Position numbers and translations under genes: made by a program
In this document: positions 1-10,723 of the stretch, in pieces
Numbering within the stretch: the first letter of the stretch is position 1
Layout: the number at the start of each line of letters is the position of its first letter
Source: Hordeum vulgare subsp. vulgare
Lineage: Eukaryota > Streptophyta > Magnoliopsida > Poales > Poaceae
Length of the DNA stretch: 64,000 bases
NCBI RefSeq assembly: GCF_904849725.1
Contig: NC_058523.1
Span: forward strand, 202,209,689-202,273,688
Reading direction: 5' to 3'
Notes under the pieces: model-generated
Told to the model about the DNA's origin: nothing
Databases searched by the model: none
What the model saw: only the letters and a program-made list of their open reading frames with translations

Positions 1-285
1 TGAGATAAATTTGAATGGACAAAATGCTTCCTTAATTCTCCTATCTCGCAAAATATTAAAGATGCCTCCATGTCTAAAGAATACTTAATCTTCTTTATTC
101 TTGATATTTGCCTTGTTTCTATGGCTCATATGTGCATCCAAAATTATTTGAATGAAGGCAATAACTGCAATGATGATTCTGAAGTAATAAATGTGCATAA
201 CCAAGGGAAAAGAAAGGAGAGAACACCCATTGCGGAGTTTGAGGTAAGAAGAAGTACCAGACTTTAACAAATTTCGAAAGGTTAT
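1..285 (+). other. 3' end of the internal region of element H
   Basis: This AT-rich stretch precedes a TGTAACACCC LTR start at 286 and would be the last part of the internal region of a plus-strand LTR retrotransposon (H). A 65-codon open frame (70-267) ends in ...EVRRSTRL followed by a stop. I do not recognise it and cannot say whether it is the tail of a longer protein. A purine-rich segment lies at 203-221 and a short GAAAGG just before the LTR; neither is a convincing polypurine tract. The assignment rests mainly on the LTR start, so it is tentative. Confidence 0.35.
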
Positions 286-1464
286 TGTAACACCCTGTGT
301 TTAGCTTTCCTGACTAATTAACTTATTTCATAAATTAGGACCAATTTTTTTTTGCGAATGCTTGTGATGGTATGCTTGTGATTGATTCTCGATAATTCTT
401 GTTACTCTCCAGACTCACCTCCTTAGCCCAAAACTCCTGCCTAATGATCATGCCATGTGTTTCGGACCAGAAACTATTATTACCAAAATATTGTTTTCAC
501 CAAAAAGCATTTGTTGAATTAAGCTTTCAAAACCTGTGAGATGCGATTTGTACTACAAGTCCTCAAATTAGGGAATTTATTTTGCACCAATTATTTTATT
601 TAAAACCCATTATCAAAATAGCTTCCCAAAACCACACTATTATTATTTTAAAGGTTATTTTACTATTTTATTTAAATGCCTTTCTATGAGGCCATAAATG
701 GTCTCTTATGAAGGGAAGTTATTTTTATTGCTTTCAAAACATTTGAGAATATTTAGAGAAACTCGGTAGACATATATACTCCATATATATGAGTTTCAAC
801 ACATGTTCATGTTCAAAAAATTGGGCAAAACCCTTCAAAACCTTTCCTGCCCATTTCAAGCTTTTGGAATATTTCTATAAGAAATATTCTCAATAAATTC
901 TTGTAAAATTCCAGCATGTCACCTATGATATGTTTGATGATCTTGTCTAGTTTCATACCAATCCAAGTTGATTTGACTCCCCTAATTATTCTAAAACCCT
1001 ATTTGTCCAGATCCAAATTTGAGCAACTCTACATTGTCAAGTGTCTCCAATTGTGCTCAAATTTGGTGGACATGTTCTTATACTCCATTAATGCATCCAA
1101 ACCAAGTGGTGCATCAAGGATAATAGAAGAACTTGTCCCAAGACCCTCAAAATCCTCTTTATTGATTTCTGACTTTGGGAAACTTTACATTATAAAGTTT
1201 CTCGAATTGACCCTAAACTTTTTGGGCAAGCTTTAATACTCAAATAATGCCCCACACCAAATATTGGATTTGTGGGAATTGATTTGCATACTTTTGTAAA
1301 CAGAAAGCCATTTCTGCCCATTTCATGGGTTTTTCAAGTCTACATTGGAAACCTTCTCCTCCAAATCCCAAATTTGGTTTCCAAGCTTATTTTCATCTAA
1401 TATTTGATCGTGTTAAGTTTGATGTCCATTGAAGTTATCTGGTTGCTCTAACACTCATCAAACA

Positions 1465-2683
1465 CCTTGTGTGCACTCACTTTATTGGTTACTTTGACCC
1501 CTTCCACTTTTACCCTAGAGCTCAACTTTCTACCACAACCTCCCCTAGTTACCTTTTTACTCCAATATCATTTCCATGGCCATTGGTCAATTATTGGAGA
1601 GAGATCCCTTGTAGCTATTCCTCATTTTTACCCTAGGATCAACATCTTTACCTCTCTTGCCCCATCTCTGCTTAAGCTAAGGCCCCCAATTCATTCCAGA
1701 GCCTGTCTAGTATGCCAATGCTTCATTTCAAACCAAGAGATGGCATGCTCATGTGGAGAAAATGAGCAGCACATCGACAAGTTCATTTCTGGGTGAGATA
1801 TAGATTTGTACAACAAGTACTAGTTACCCTTCATTGCTTCAGCTCAAACTTGGCAGTGTTGTTGTCCTTGCATAACTAACACTGTGAGACATAATTTTTC
1901 CCCAAGACTCCGCATTTGAGATCAACTTTCATTAGCACTAAGTTTGAGGTTACAAACTTAACCTCAGTCAAAGGCCATTCAAATCAAGTCCACTAGAGAC
2001 CAAACTCCTCACTCACCCTCCAGATAACATGCCCGACATCCCAGACACCTTTGACTGGTCAAGCTGCTGGTGGAGGCACAAGTGGCCATGGTGACCACCA
2101 CAGTGGCATGCAAAACTGGTGCTTTCCACCTTAACCCTGCCCCATAGCTCGAATAAGGCAGTCACTCCTTGTCCCAGCCTTGTGTGCACCCACTTTATTG
2201 GTTACTTTGACCCCTTCCACTTTTACCCTTGAGCTCAAATTTCCACCACACCCTCCCCTAGTTACCTTTTTACTCCAGTATCATTTCCATGGCAACTGGT
2301 CAATTATTTGAGAGTGACCTCTTGTAGCTATTCTTCATTTTTACCCTAAGATCAACATCTTTACCCCTCTTGCCCCATCTCTGCTTCAGCTAAGGCCCCC
2401 AATTCATTCCAGAGCCTCTCTAGTATGCCAATGCTTCATTTCAAACCAAGAAATGGCATGCTCATGTGGAGAAAATGAGCAACACATCAACAAGTTTATT
2501 TCTGGGTGAGATATAGCTCATTTGGAGACCAAACTCCTCACTCACCCTCCAGATAACATGCCCACATCCCAAACACCTTTGATTGGTCAAGGTGTAGGCA
2601 CAAGTGGCCATTGTGACCACCACGGTGGCATGCAAAACTGTTGCTCTCCACCTTAACCCTGCCCCACAGCTCGAATAAGGCAG
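1465..2683 (+). repeat. Two-copy tandem repeat inside the H LTR
   Basis: Unit 1 (about 1465-2178) and unit 2 (about 2179-2683) begin alike (CTTGTGTGCAC, then a cytosine-rich stretch) and end alike (GCTCGAATAAGGCAG). Unit 2 lacks roughly 190 bp corresponding to 1803-1990 of unit 1 and was cut short by E1. It is a local duplication in what would be the U3 part of the LTR. Confidence 0.75.
2679..2683. repeat. Target-site duplication of E1 (left copy, GGCAG)
   Basis: GGCAG directly precedes the TG of E1 at 2684 and recurs directly after the terminal CA at 32721 (copy at 32722-32726). Joining the flanks rebuilds the H LTR text, which proves that the intervening 30 kb is one insertion plus later nested insertions. 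Confidence 0.9.
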
Positions 2684-3852
2684 TGCTACCTCTTGAGCTT
2701 GTGTTGGTTTTCCCGTGAAGAGGAAAGGGTGATGCAACATAGTAGCGATAAGTATTTCCCTCAGTTTGAGAACCAATGTATCAATCTAGTAGGAGTATCA
2801 AGATGAGGCACCAATGTACCTGCGCAAAAACAAACAAACTTGCACCCAACGCTGTAAAGGGGTTGTCAATCCCTTCACGATTATTTGCAAGGTGAGATCT
2901 GAAGGTGGAAAGTGCAACAAAGTAATTTTGAGGATCTGAAAATATGAAGTGAAGTAGACCCGGGGGCCATAGTGTTCCCTAGACGCTTCTGTCATGATAG
3001 CAAGTATTACGGTGGGTGAACGAATTACTGTCGAGCAATTGATAGAATCGCGCAAATTTATGATGATATCTAAGGCAATGATCATACATATAGGCATCAC
3101 GTCCGAGACAAGTAGACCGATACTTTCTACATCGACTACTATTATTCCACACAACAACCGCTATCCAGCATGCATCTAGTGTATTGCATTCATAACCAAC
3201 AGAGTAACGCCTTAAGCAAGATGACATGATGTAGAGGGATAGATTCATGCAATATGATATAAACCTCATCTTTTTACCCTTGCTACCCCTTTTGTCACTA
3301 GGTGAGGACACCGCACGGTATGAACCAAAAACCAAGCACTTCTCCCATTGCGAGAATTATAGATCAAGTTGGCCAAACGAAACCCACATCTCGAAGATAA
3401 TTACAAGGATACGAAATCATGCATATAAGAGATCAAAGGAGACTCAAATAATATTCATAGATAATCTGATCATAAATCCACAATTCATCGGACCTCGACA
3501 AACACACCGCAAAAGAAAGTTACATCGGATAGATCTGCATGAAGATCATGGAGAACTTTGTATTGAAGATCCAAGAGAGAGAAGAAGCCATCTAGCTACA
3601 AGCTATGGACCCGAAGGTCTGTGGTGAACTACTCTCGCATCATCGGAGAGGCAATGGTGTTGATGAAGAAGCCCTCCGTCTCCGAATCGCCCCTCCAGCA
3701 GGGCACCAGAACGGTCCCCAGATGGGATCTTGCTGAGGCAGAAGCTTGCGGCGGTGGAAAAGTATTTTCCTGGCTCTCTCTGGTGGTTTTGGATTTTTAA
3801 ATAATTTGTAGGCGGAAGAGGTAGGGCAGAGGAGCCACGTGGGTCCCACAAG
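2684..3852 (-). repeat. E1 left (3') LTR, truncated
   Basis: It matches 29708-30867 of the E1 right LTR almost base for base, beginning TGCTACCTCTTGAGC. The match ends inside the left arm of the CACAAGCC palindrome, where E2 LTR sequence takes over with only a CT overlap. The rest of this LTR (about 300 bp by comparison with the right copy) is missing. Confidence 0.85.
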
Positions 3853-5432
3853 CCTACTACACAACCTTCTCCTTGTAGACGTTGTTGGGCCTCCAAGTGC
3901 AGAGGGTTGTAGGACAGTAGAAATTTTCCCTCAAGTGGGTGACCTAAGGTTTATCAATCCGCGGGAGGCCTAGGATGAAGATGGTCTCTCTCAAGCAACC
4001 CTGCAACCAAATAACAAAGAGTCTCTTGTGTCCCCAACACACCTAATACAATGGTAAATTGTATAGGTGCACTAGTTCGGCGAAGAGATGGTGATACAAG
4101 TGCAATATGGATGGTAGATATAGGTTTTTGTAATCTGAAATTACAAAGACAGCAAGGTAACAAATGGTAAAAGTGAGCACAAATAGTATTGCAATGCGGG
4201 GAACAAACGAAGAGATTATTGTCGGGTACGAAACCACCACAAAGTTATTCTTTCTGATCGATCTATTCAAGAGTCCGTAGTAAAATAACACGAAGCTATT
4301 CTTTTTGTTCGATCCATCATAGCGTTCGTACTAGAATAACACCTTAAGATACATATCAACCAAGACCCTAATGTCACCTAGATACTCCATTGTCACCTCA
4401 AGTATCCGTGGGCATGATTATACGGTATACATCACATAATCTCAGAATCATCTATTCAACCAACACATAGAACTTCAAAGAGTGCCCTAAAGTTTCTACC
4501 AGAGAGTCAAAACGTGTGCCAACCCCTGTGCATAGGTTCCCAATGTCACGAACCCGCAAGTTGATCACCAAAACATATGTCAAGTACTCACATGAATCCA
4601 CGTGTGCCAACCCATATGCATATGTTCCCAATTGACACAAACCCGCAAGTTGATCACAACAGATAGACACGTGCAAGACATACATCAAGTGTTCGCAAAG
4701 ACTCAATCCAATAAGATAACTCCAAAGGGGAAACTCAATTCATTACAAGAGGGAGAGGGGGAAGAACATCATAAGATCCAACTACAGTAGCAAAGCCCAT
4801 GGTACATCGAGATCAAGACAACTCAAGAACACGAGAGAGAGAGATCAAACACATAGCTACTGGTACATACCCTCAGCCCCGAGGGAGAACTACTCCCTCC
4901 TCGTCATGGAGATCGCCGGGATGATAAAGATGGCCACTGGAGATGGATTCCCCCTCCGGCCGGGTGCTGGAACGGGCTCCTGATTGGTTTTTGGTGGCTA
5001 CAGAGGCTTGCGGCGGTAGGACTCCTAATCTAGGTTTCTTTCTGGGGGTTTCTGAATTTATAGGAATTTATGGCGGTGGAATTGCTTCAGTTGGGCCCAC
5101 GAGGAGGTCACAAGCCTGCGCGCCACCACCGGGGGGGGGGGGGGGCTGCGGTGTGAGGGTTGTGACTCCCACGTGGCCCATCTGGCCTTCTCCCAAAGCT
5201 TCGGGGGTCTCTTTTGGTCCAAAAAAATCATCGTAAAGTTTCATTCCATTTGGACTCCGTCTGAAAATGGGCCAAAAACACGGAAAAAACAGAAACTGGC
5301 ACTTGGCACTGAGTTAAGAGGTTCGTCCAAAAAAATATATAAAATAGCATATTCATGCATATAAAACATCCAAAGTTGACAAGATAATAGCATGGAACCA
5401 TCAAAAATTATAGATACATTGGAGACATATCA
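3853..5432 (-). repeat. E2 LTR copy A
   Basis: It ends in ...GACATATCA at 5432 and lacks the first bases (TGT) at its left end. Relative to copies B and C it has lost about 120 bp after 4195 (present as 9361-9485 in B), between short similar sequences. It carries two internal tandem duplications: a ~51-bp unit (about 4241-4343) and an 88-bp unit (4513-4600, 4601-4685). The palindrome 5095-5179 with a G15 loop and TATA-like AATTTATAGG upstream on the plus strand mark the promoter (sense minus). Confidence 0.85.
5095..5179 (-). promoter_or_regulatory. CACAAGCC palindrome with poly-G loop, E2 LTR A
   Basis: The left arm (GCCCACGAGGAGGTCACAAG...) and right arm (...GTTGTGACTCCCACGTGGC) are complementary with few mismatches. 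The loop holds 15 G in a row (5131-5145). In the sense (minus) direction it lies about 25 bp upstream of TATAAATTCCTATAAATT-like sequence, so it is promoter-proximal in U3. Confidence 0.75.
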
Positions 5433-7019
5433 ATCATCCCCAAGCTTAACTCCTCGTCCTCGAGTAGGGAAGTGATAAAGAATGAATGTTCAGATCCGTT
5501 AGATTCAAAACAATAGTTTTCTATTGATGTGGAAACAATAATAATTCAAGCAAACTAGCAAGGTAATCATGAACTTTCAAAATAACAAGGCCAAAAGAAA
5601 GTTATCCCTACAAAAGCATATATTCTGGCTATGCTCTATCATCATTGCACAATGAATTTAAATCATGCACAACCCCGGTATTGGCCAAGTAATTGTTTCA
5701 CACCTTTACTTTCTCAAACCTTTTCAACTCTCACGCAATACATGAGCGTGAGCCATGGTTTTAGCACTATAAGTGGTGGGGAGCGTGGTGGAGGTTGCAA
5801 GACAAAAAAGGAGAAGGTGATCACATTAACTAGGCATATCAATAAGCTCTGGAGATGCTCATCAATAGATATCAATGTGAATGAGTAGGGATTGCCATAC
5901 AAATGATGTACTAGAGCTAAGAGTATGTGAAAGCTCTTAAAGAAAACTAGTGGGTGTGCATCCAAATTGCTTGCTCACGAAGACCTAAGGCAATTTTGAG
6001 GAAGCCCATCATAGGAAAATACAAGCCAAGTTATATAATGAAAATTTCCCACTAGCTATATGGTGGTGACAAAACGAGAGACTCTCAATCATGAAGATCA
6101 TGGTGCTTAATGTGCACAAGTGTGGAAAGGTAGTAGCATTGTCCCTTCTCTATTTTTCTGTCATTTTTTTTGGTGGGCTCTTTGGCCTCTTTTTTTTGGT
6201 GGGCATCTATGGCCTCTTTTATTTCCTCACATGGGACAATGCTCCATCAATGATTATCATCACACTTTCAACTCAAAACTTAGAGCAACGATGACTCTAT
6301 ATGGAATGCCTTCGGTAGTGTACCGTGACAATGATGTAGCATGGCATAGACATTAATGGAAACATCATGCTAGCTATCTTACGATCATTCAATGACAATG
6401 TAGATGTGGTGGTACATGTTATGGTGGTAGTTGAATGGCAATATATCTCGGAATGTCTTTGAAAAAGCCATAGTAGGTAGGTATGGTGGCTGTTCTGAGG
6501 GAGGCTAATGGTGGGTTTTGTGCACCGGCGAAAGTTGCACGTCACTAAGAAGATAGTGATGGTGGAAGGTGAAAGTGCATCTAAACCATGGACTCGACAT
6601 TAGTCATGAAGAACTCATATACTTGTTGCAAAATTTTTGTTACTAATCGAAACAAAGCATTCAACGCATACTCCTTGGGGAATGGTTGGTAGGTAAAAAC
6701 CATCGCGCGATCCCGACCGCCACATGAAGGATGACAATCAAAAGACTAATCATGCTCAGACTTCATCACATATCGGTTCACCATACGTGCATGCTACGGG
6801 AATCACTAACTTCAACACAAGTATTTCTAGATCCACAACACCTTACTAGCATGACTTCAATATTACCATAACCACAACTCAAAACTAATTGAGATGAATC
6901 AAACTTCTCTAACTATTCAATGCACATGAAGGTGGAAGTTTTCGTATCGCTTTGGATAACTACCGCTTTTGAGACTACTTTCAAAGCATAGAACAAGTAT
7001 CAAGCCATGCATCGCTGTG

Positions 7020-7131
7020 CTCTAAAAGATATAAGTGAAGCACATAGAGAAAAAGTATCTAGCTCAAAAGATATAAGTGAAGCACATGTGAGCTGAATTG
7101 TCTACCAAAAGATATAAGTGAAGCTCGACAA
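7020..7131 (-). ncRNA. Array of three stem-loops with a conserved loop, E2 copy A
   Basis: The 17-base motif AAAAGATATAAGTGAAG occurs three times. Each copy is flanked by a different inverted pair: CTCT/AGAG (7020-7023, 7046-7049), AGCTC/GAGCT (7061-7065, 7090-7094) and TTGTC/GACAA (7098-7102, 7127-7131). Constant loops with differing but complementary stems are the mark of a selected RNA (or cruciform) structure. It lies between the ORF and the 3' LTR in sense orientation. Its function is unknown; packaging, dimerisation or protein recruitment for a trans-mobilised RNA are possible. It is not a known Rfam family to me. Confidence 0.6.
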
Positions 7132-8049
7132 AATCACGATGAGTGCATGTCTCTCTCTCTATGTGTGCAGCAAGGAACATTGTGACACAACAAAAATAAA
7201 AGATTCCTACGATACAAGACGCTCCAAGCAAAACACATAACATGTGGTGAATAAAAATATAGCCCCAAGTAACGTTTCCGATGGATTGAAGACGAAAGAG
7301 GGGATGCCTTCCCGGGGCATCCCCAAGCTTAGGATTTTACGGTATCCTTGAATATCTTGGGGTGCCTTGGGAATACCCAAGCTTGAGCTCTTGCCACTAT
7401 TTATCTCTTTGTCCATAAGAACTTCACCAAAAACTTGAAAACTTCACAACACGAAACTTAAACAGAAACTCGTGATAACATTAGTATGAGAAAGCAAACC
7501 ACCACTTCCTTAGGTACTGTAGCAAACTTAAATTCTACTTATGCTTATGTTGGGTTACTGTATTTTCAATCTTCCATGGCTAATACCCTCCGATACTATC
7601 CATAGTTTCATCAAAATAAGCAACCAACTCAACAAAAAACAGAATCTGTTAACAGCAGACCAGTCTGTAGAAATCTGTATATTTCGTATACTTCTGGTAC
7701 TTCAAAACATCTGAAAAATTACGACAATCTGAATCAATTGCATAGAAATTAGCAGCAAAAAGAATCAACTAAAAATCTCTTATAGAATAAAAATGAAAAT
7801 TCTTTTCGTGAGCATAAAGTTTCTGTCTTTTTCCAGCATGATCAAACAATCATCACCAAGACTAATCATAACGGTTTTGCTTGGCACAAACGCAAAAAGA
7901 AACATAAAAAACACAATCATAACAGAATTATGATGGTGTGGAGAAAACAAAACAGGAAGAAAAAAGCAAAGAAAAATTTATTCATTGGGTTGCCTCCCAA
8001 CAAGCGCGATCGTTTAACGCCCTTAGCTAGGCATTGATTTCAATGATGC

Positions 8050-8892
8050 TCACATAAAAGGTAAGGATTGAAACACAACGAGAGCATCATGGAGCAAATG
8101 GCTAGCACATTTAAGTCTAACCCACTTCCTATGCATTGGGATTTTGTGATCAAACAATTTATTGGAGCAAGAATCAACTAGCATAAGAAGGCAAAACAAG
8201 CATAGCTTCAAAAATTTCAACATATGGAGAGGAAGCTTGATACTATTGCAATAAGTAGAAGCATATGTTCCTCTCTCATAGTAATTTTCAGTAGCATCAT
8301 GAATGAATTCAACAATATAACCAGCACCTAAAGCTTTATTTTCATGATCTACAAGCATAGAAATTTTACTACTCTCCAAATAAGGAAATCTATTCTCAAG
8401 AATAGAAGTGGGAGTATCGTAAAAGACTTGAGCACTACAAATTGTGTCCACAATGAAAAAGCAAGGTTTAGCAAAGGGGTTTTCGAAAGTATGACAAGCT
8501 TTATCATCCCTCTTCTTCAAAGCATAAGTATCCTCACAATAATCATCATAGATAGGGGGCATGCTTTCATCAAAATAATTTTGATCATTCAAAGTGGAAG
8601 AACTAAAAAGATCATCTTCATCAAATATAGCATCCCCAAGCTTGTGGCTTTGCATATCATTAGCATCATGGGTATTCACAGAATTCATGCTAACAACATT
8701 GCAATCATGGTCATCATTCAAATATTGTAGGCCAAGCATTCTATGTAATTCTTCTTTCAGCACTTGAGCACAATTTTCCTTCCCATCATGCTCACGAAAG
8801 ACATTGAAAGATGGAGAATATGAGGCATCCTGAATTCCTTTTTTTTGTAGTTTTCTAGCGAACGAACAAGAAACAAAAAGATTCGATTGCAA
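8050..8892 (-). CDS. E2-family ORF of unknown function, 280 aa
   Basis: This is the only substantial ORF of the E2 element, placed directly after the 5' LTR and primer sites in sense orientation, where gag normally lies. I do not recognise the protein: there is no zinc knuckle, protease DSG/DTG motif, RT or integrase motif. The N-terminal half is acidic and Asp/Asn-rich. The C-terminal half has a block V-D-H-E-x-K followed by YIVEF and YERG, then a leucine/cysteine-rich hydrophobic stretch (about residues 225-242) and IPMHRKWVRLKCASHLLHD. The same block is recognisable in the diverged E1 copy (28859-29227), so the protein has been conserved between subfamilies. The first ~20 residues differ from copy B because of indels, so the true start may be further in. 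It could be a highly derived gag or a remnant of a larger protein. Confidence 0.6.
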   Translation of the reverse strand: MQSNLFVSCSFARKLQKKGIQDASYSPSFNVFREHDGKENCAQVLKEELHRMLGLQYLNDDHDCNVVSMNSVNTHDANDMQSHKLGDAIFDEDDLFSSSTLNDQNYFDESMPPIYDDYCEDTYALKKRDDKACHTFENPFAKPCFFIVDTICSAQVFYDTPTSILENRFPYLESSKISMLVDHENKALGAGYIVEFIHDATENYYERGTYASTYCNSIKLPLHMLKFLKLCLFCLLMLVDSCSNKLFDHKIPMHRKWVRLKCASHLLHDALVVFQSLPFM

Positions 8893-8923
8893 TATCTAAA
8901 GATATACCTTCAAGCACTAACCT

Positions 8924-9002
8924 CCCCGGCAACGACGCCAGAAAAGAGCTTCGTTGACGGGATGTCAGCGCCGCTTACCTAGCCTCCCCGGCAACGGCGC
9001 CA
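8924..9002 (-). other. Duplicated tRNA-Asp primer binding site, E2 copy A
   Basis: Two sites read on the plus strand CCCCGGCAACGACGCCA (8924-8940) and CCCCGGCAACGGCGCCA (8986-9002), 62 bp apart. The second equals the 3' end of plant tRNA-Asp(GTC) including CCA, so the sense strand is perfectly complementary to that tRNA. The proximal site lies 13 bp from the LTR; both are followed by GAAAAGAGCTT. The distal one has one mismatch here but none in copy B. Confidence 0.85.
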
Positions 9003-9015
9003 GAAAAGAGCTTGA

Positions 9016-10723
9016 TGTCTAGTACACAACCTTCTCCTTGTAGACGTTGTTGGGCCTCCAACTGCAGAGGGTTGTAGGACAGTAGCAATTTTCCCTCAAG
9101 TGGGTGACCTAAGGTTTATCAATCCGCGTGAGGCGTAGAATGAAGATGGTCTCTCTCAAGCAACCCTGCAACCAAATAACAAAGAGTCTCTTGTGTCCCC
9201 AACACACCTAATACAATGGTAAGTTGTATAGGTGCACTAGTTCGGCGAAGAGATGGTGATACAAGTGCAATATGGATGGTAGATATAGGTTTTTGTAATC
9301 TGAAATTACAAAAACAGCAAGGTAACAAATGGTAAAAGTGAGCACGAACAGTATTGCAATGCGTGGAAACAAGACCTAGGGTTCATACTTTCACTAGTGA
9401 AGTTCTCTCAACAATGATAACATAATTGGATCATATAACTAGCCCTCAACATGTAACAAAGAGTCACTCCAAAGTCACTAATAGCGGGGAACAAACGAAG
9501 AGATTATTGTCGGGTACGAAACCACCACAAAGTTATTCTTTCAGATCGATCTATTCAAGAGTCCGTAGTAAAATAACACAAAGCTATTCTTTTCGTTCGA
9601 TCTATCATAGAGTTGGTACTAGAATAACACCTTAAGATACATATCAACCAAGACCCTAATGTCACCTAGATACTCCATTGTCACCTCAAGTATCCGTGGG
9701 CATGATTATACGATATGCATCACATAATCTCAGAATCATCTATTCAACCAACACATAGAACTTCAAAGAGTGCCCCAAAGTTTCTACCAGAGAGTCAAAA
9801 CGTGTGCCAACCACTGTGCATAGGTTCCCAATGTCACGAACCCGCAAGTTGATCACCAAAACATACGTCAAGTACTCACATGAATCCACGTGTGCCAACC
9901 CATATGCATAGGTTCCCAATTGTCACAAACCCGCAAGTTGATCACAACAGATAGACACGTGCAAGACATACATCAAGTGTTCTCAAAGACTCAATCCAAT
10001 AAGATAACTCCAAAGGGGAAACTCAATTCATTACAAGAGGGAGAGGGGGAAGAACATCATAAGATCCAACTATAGTAGCAAAGCCCATGGTACATCGAGA
10101 TCAAGACATCTCAAGAACACGAGAGGGAGAGATCAAACACATAGCTACTGGTACATACCCTCAGCCCCGAGGGAGAACTACTGCCTCCTCGTCATGGAGA
10201 TCGCCGGGATGATGAAGATGGCCACCGGAGATGGATTCCCCCTCCGGTAGGGTGCCGGAACGGGCTCCTGATTGGTTTTTGGTGGCTACAGAGGCTTGCG
10301 GCGGCAGAACTCCTGATCTAGGTTTCTTTCTGGGGGTTTCTGAATTTATAGGAATTTATAGCGGTGGAATTGCAACAGTTGGGACCACGAGGAGGTCACA
10401 AGCCTGCGCGCCACCACCGGGGGGGGGGGGGGGGGTTGCGGCGTGAGGGCTTGTGACTCCCTCGTGGCCCATCTGGCCTTCTCCGAAAGCTTCGGGGGTC
10501 TCTTTTGGTCCAAAAAAATCATCGTAAAGTTTGATTCCATTTGGACTCCGTCTGAAAATGGGCCAAAAACACGGAAAAAACAGAAACTGGCACTTGGCAC
10601 TGAGTTAATAGGTTAGTCCAAAAAAAGATATAAAATAGCATATTCATGCATATAAAACATCCAAAGTTGACAAGATAATAGCATGGAACCATCAAAAATT
10701 ATAGATACGTTGGAGACGTATCA
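9016..10723 (-). repeat. E2 LTR copy B (full length)
   Basis: This is the complete 1.7-kb LTR, TGTCTA... to ...GACGTATCA, shared by the two array units. The left edge could equally be placed 3 bp earlier because TGATGTCT contains two TG starts. It keeps the ~120-bp segment lost from copy A. The palindrome is at 10385-10467 (G17 loop) and the double TATA-like sequence at 10343-10361. The 88-bp tandem duplication starts at 9801 and 9889. Confidence 0.9.
10385..10467 (-). promoter_or_regulatory. CACAAGCC palindrome with poly-G loop, E2 LTR B
   Basis: The arms CCACGAGGAGGTCACAAGCC and GGGCTTGTGACTCCCTCGTGG pair over about 20 bp. The loop contains 17 G (10419-10435). The TATA-like repeat 10343-10361 sits about 25 bp downstream in sense. 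Confidence 0.8.

Larger units (their letters stand above)
286..2683 (+). repeat. LTR of host element H, first piece
   Basis: The sequence starts with TGTAACACCC, a common start for grass gypsy LTRs, and stops at a perfect 5-bp duplication (GGCAG, 2679-2683 and 32722-32726) that flanks the large insertion E1. The interrupted text resumes at 32722 with CCACTCCTTGTCCCAGC, which also follows the same motif in the earlier repeat unit near 2162-2178, so the two sides were once contiguous. With the later pieces this LTR is about 4.9 kb. It is AT-rich with no gene; several short ORFs here are chance frames. Confidence 0.6.
5433..9015 (-). mobile_element. E2 internal region A
   Basis: From the 3' side (low coordinates) it starts with a polypurine tract in sense (AAGCTTGGGGAT against the LTR). 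Then come about 2.6 kb without a gene, containing a T-rich duplicated segment (6160-6230), the stem-loop array at 7020-7131, and GGGGATGCC/GGCATCCCC hairpins near 7303-7390. Then follow the single ORF (8050-8892) and two tRNA-Asp primer-site sequences. It lacks about 57 bp found in copy B (near 10784-10841). It encodes no reverse transcriptase. Confidence 0.85.

Noticed and set aside
916..1236. 106-aa plus-strand frame
   Set aside because: AT-rich LTR sequence with no motif and no paralogue to test it.
3640..3896. ORFs spanning the 3853 junction
   Set aside because: They cross a chimeric LTR-LTR join and have no homologue in the intact LTR copies as a conserved frame.
4943..5236. 97-aa frame with a Gly run, and its counterparts at 10231-10446 and 15531-15755
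   Set aside because: The frame includes the poly-G loop, changes with G-run length, and is antisense to the LTR.
7020..7131. CRISPR-like repeat-spacer array
   Set aside because: Three units only, in a plant retroelement, with spacers that are parts of stems; no cas genes. Better read as stem-loops.
8344..8730. 128-aa plus-strand frame with Ile-rich sequence (also 13700-14050)
   Set aside because: It is the antisense shadow of the E2-family ORF.
8986..9002. Possible tRNA-Asp gene fragment
   Set aside because: Only the 17-nt 3' end is present, including the CCA that plant tRNA genes do not encode, and it sits beside an LTR: it is a primer site.
3853..9015. Interpretation of E2 as two independent insertions
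   Set aside because: No target duplication between units, and the middle LTR is shared; a tandem array is simpler.
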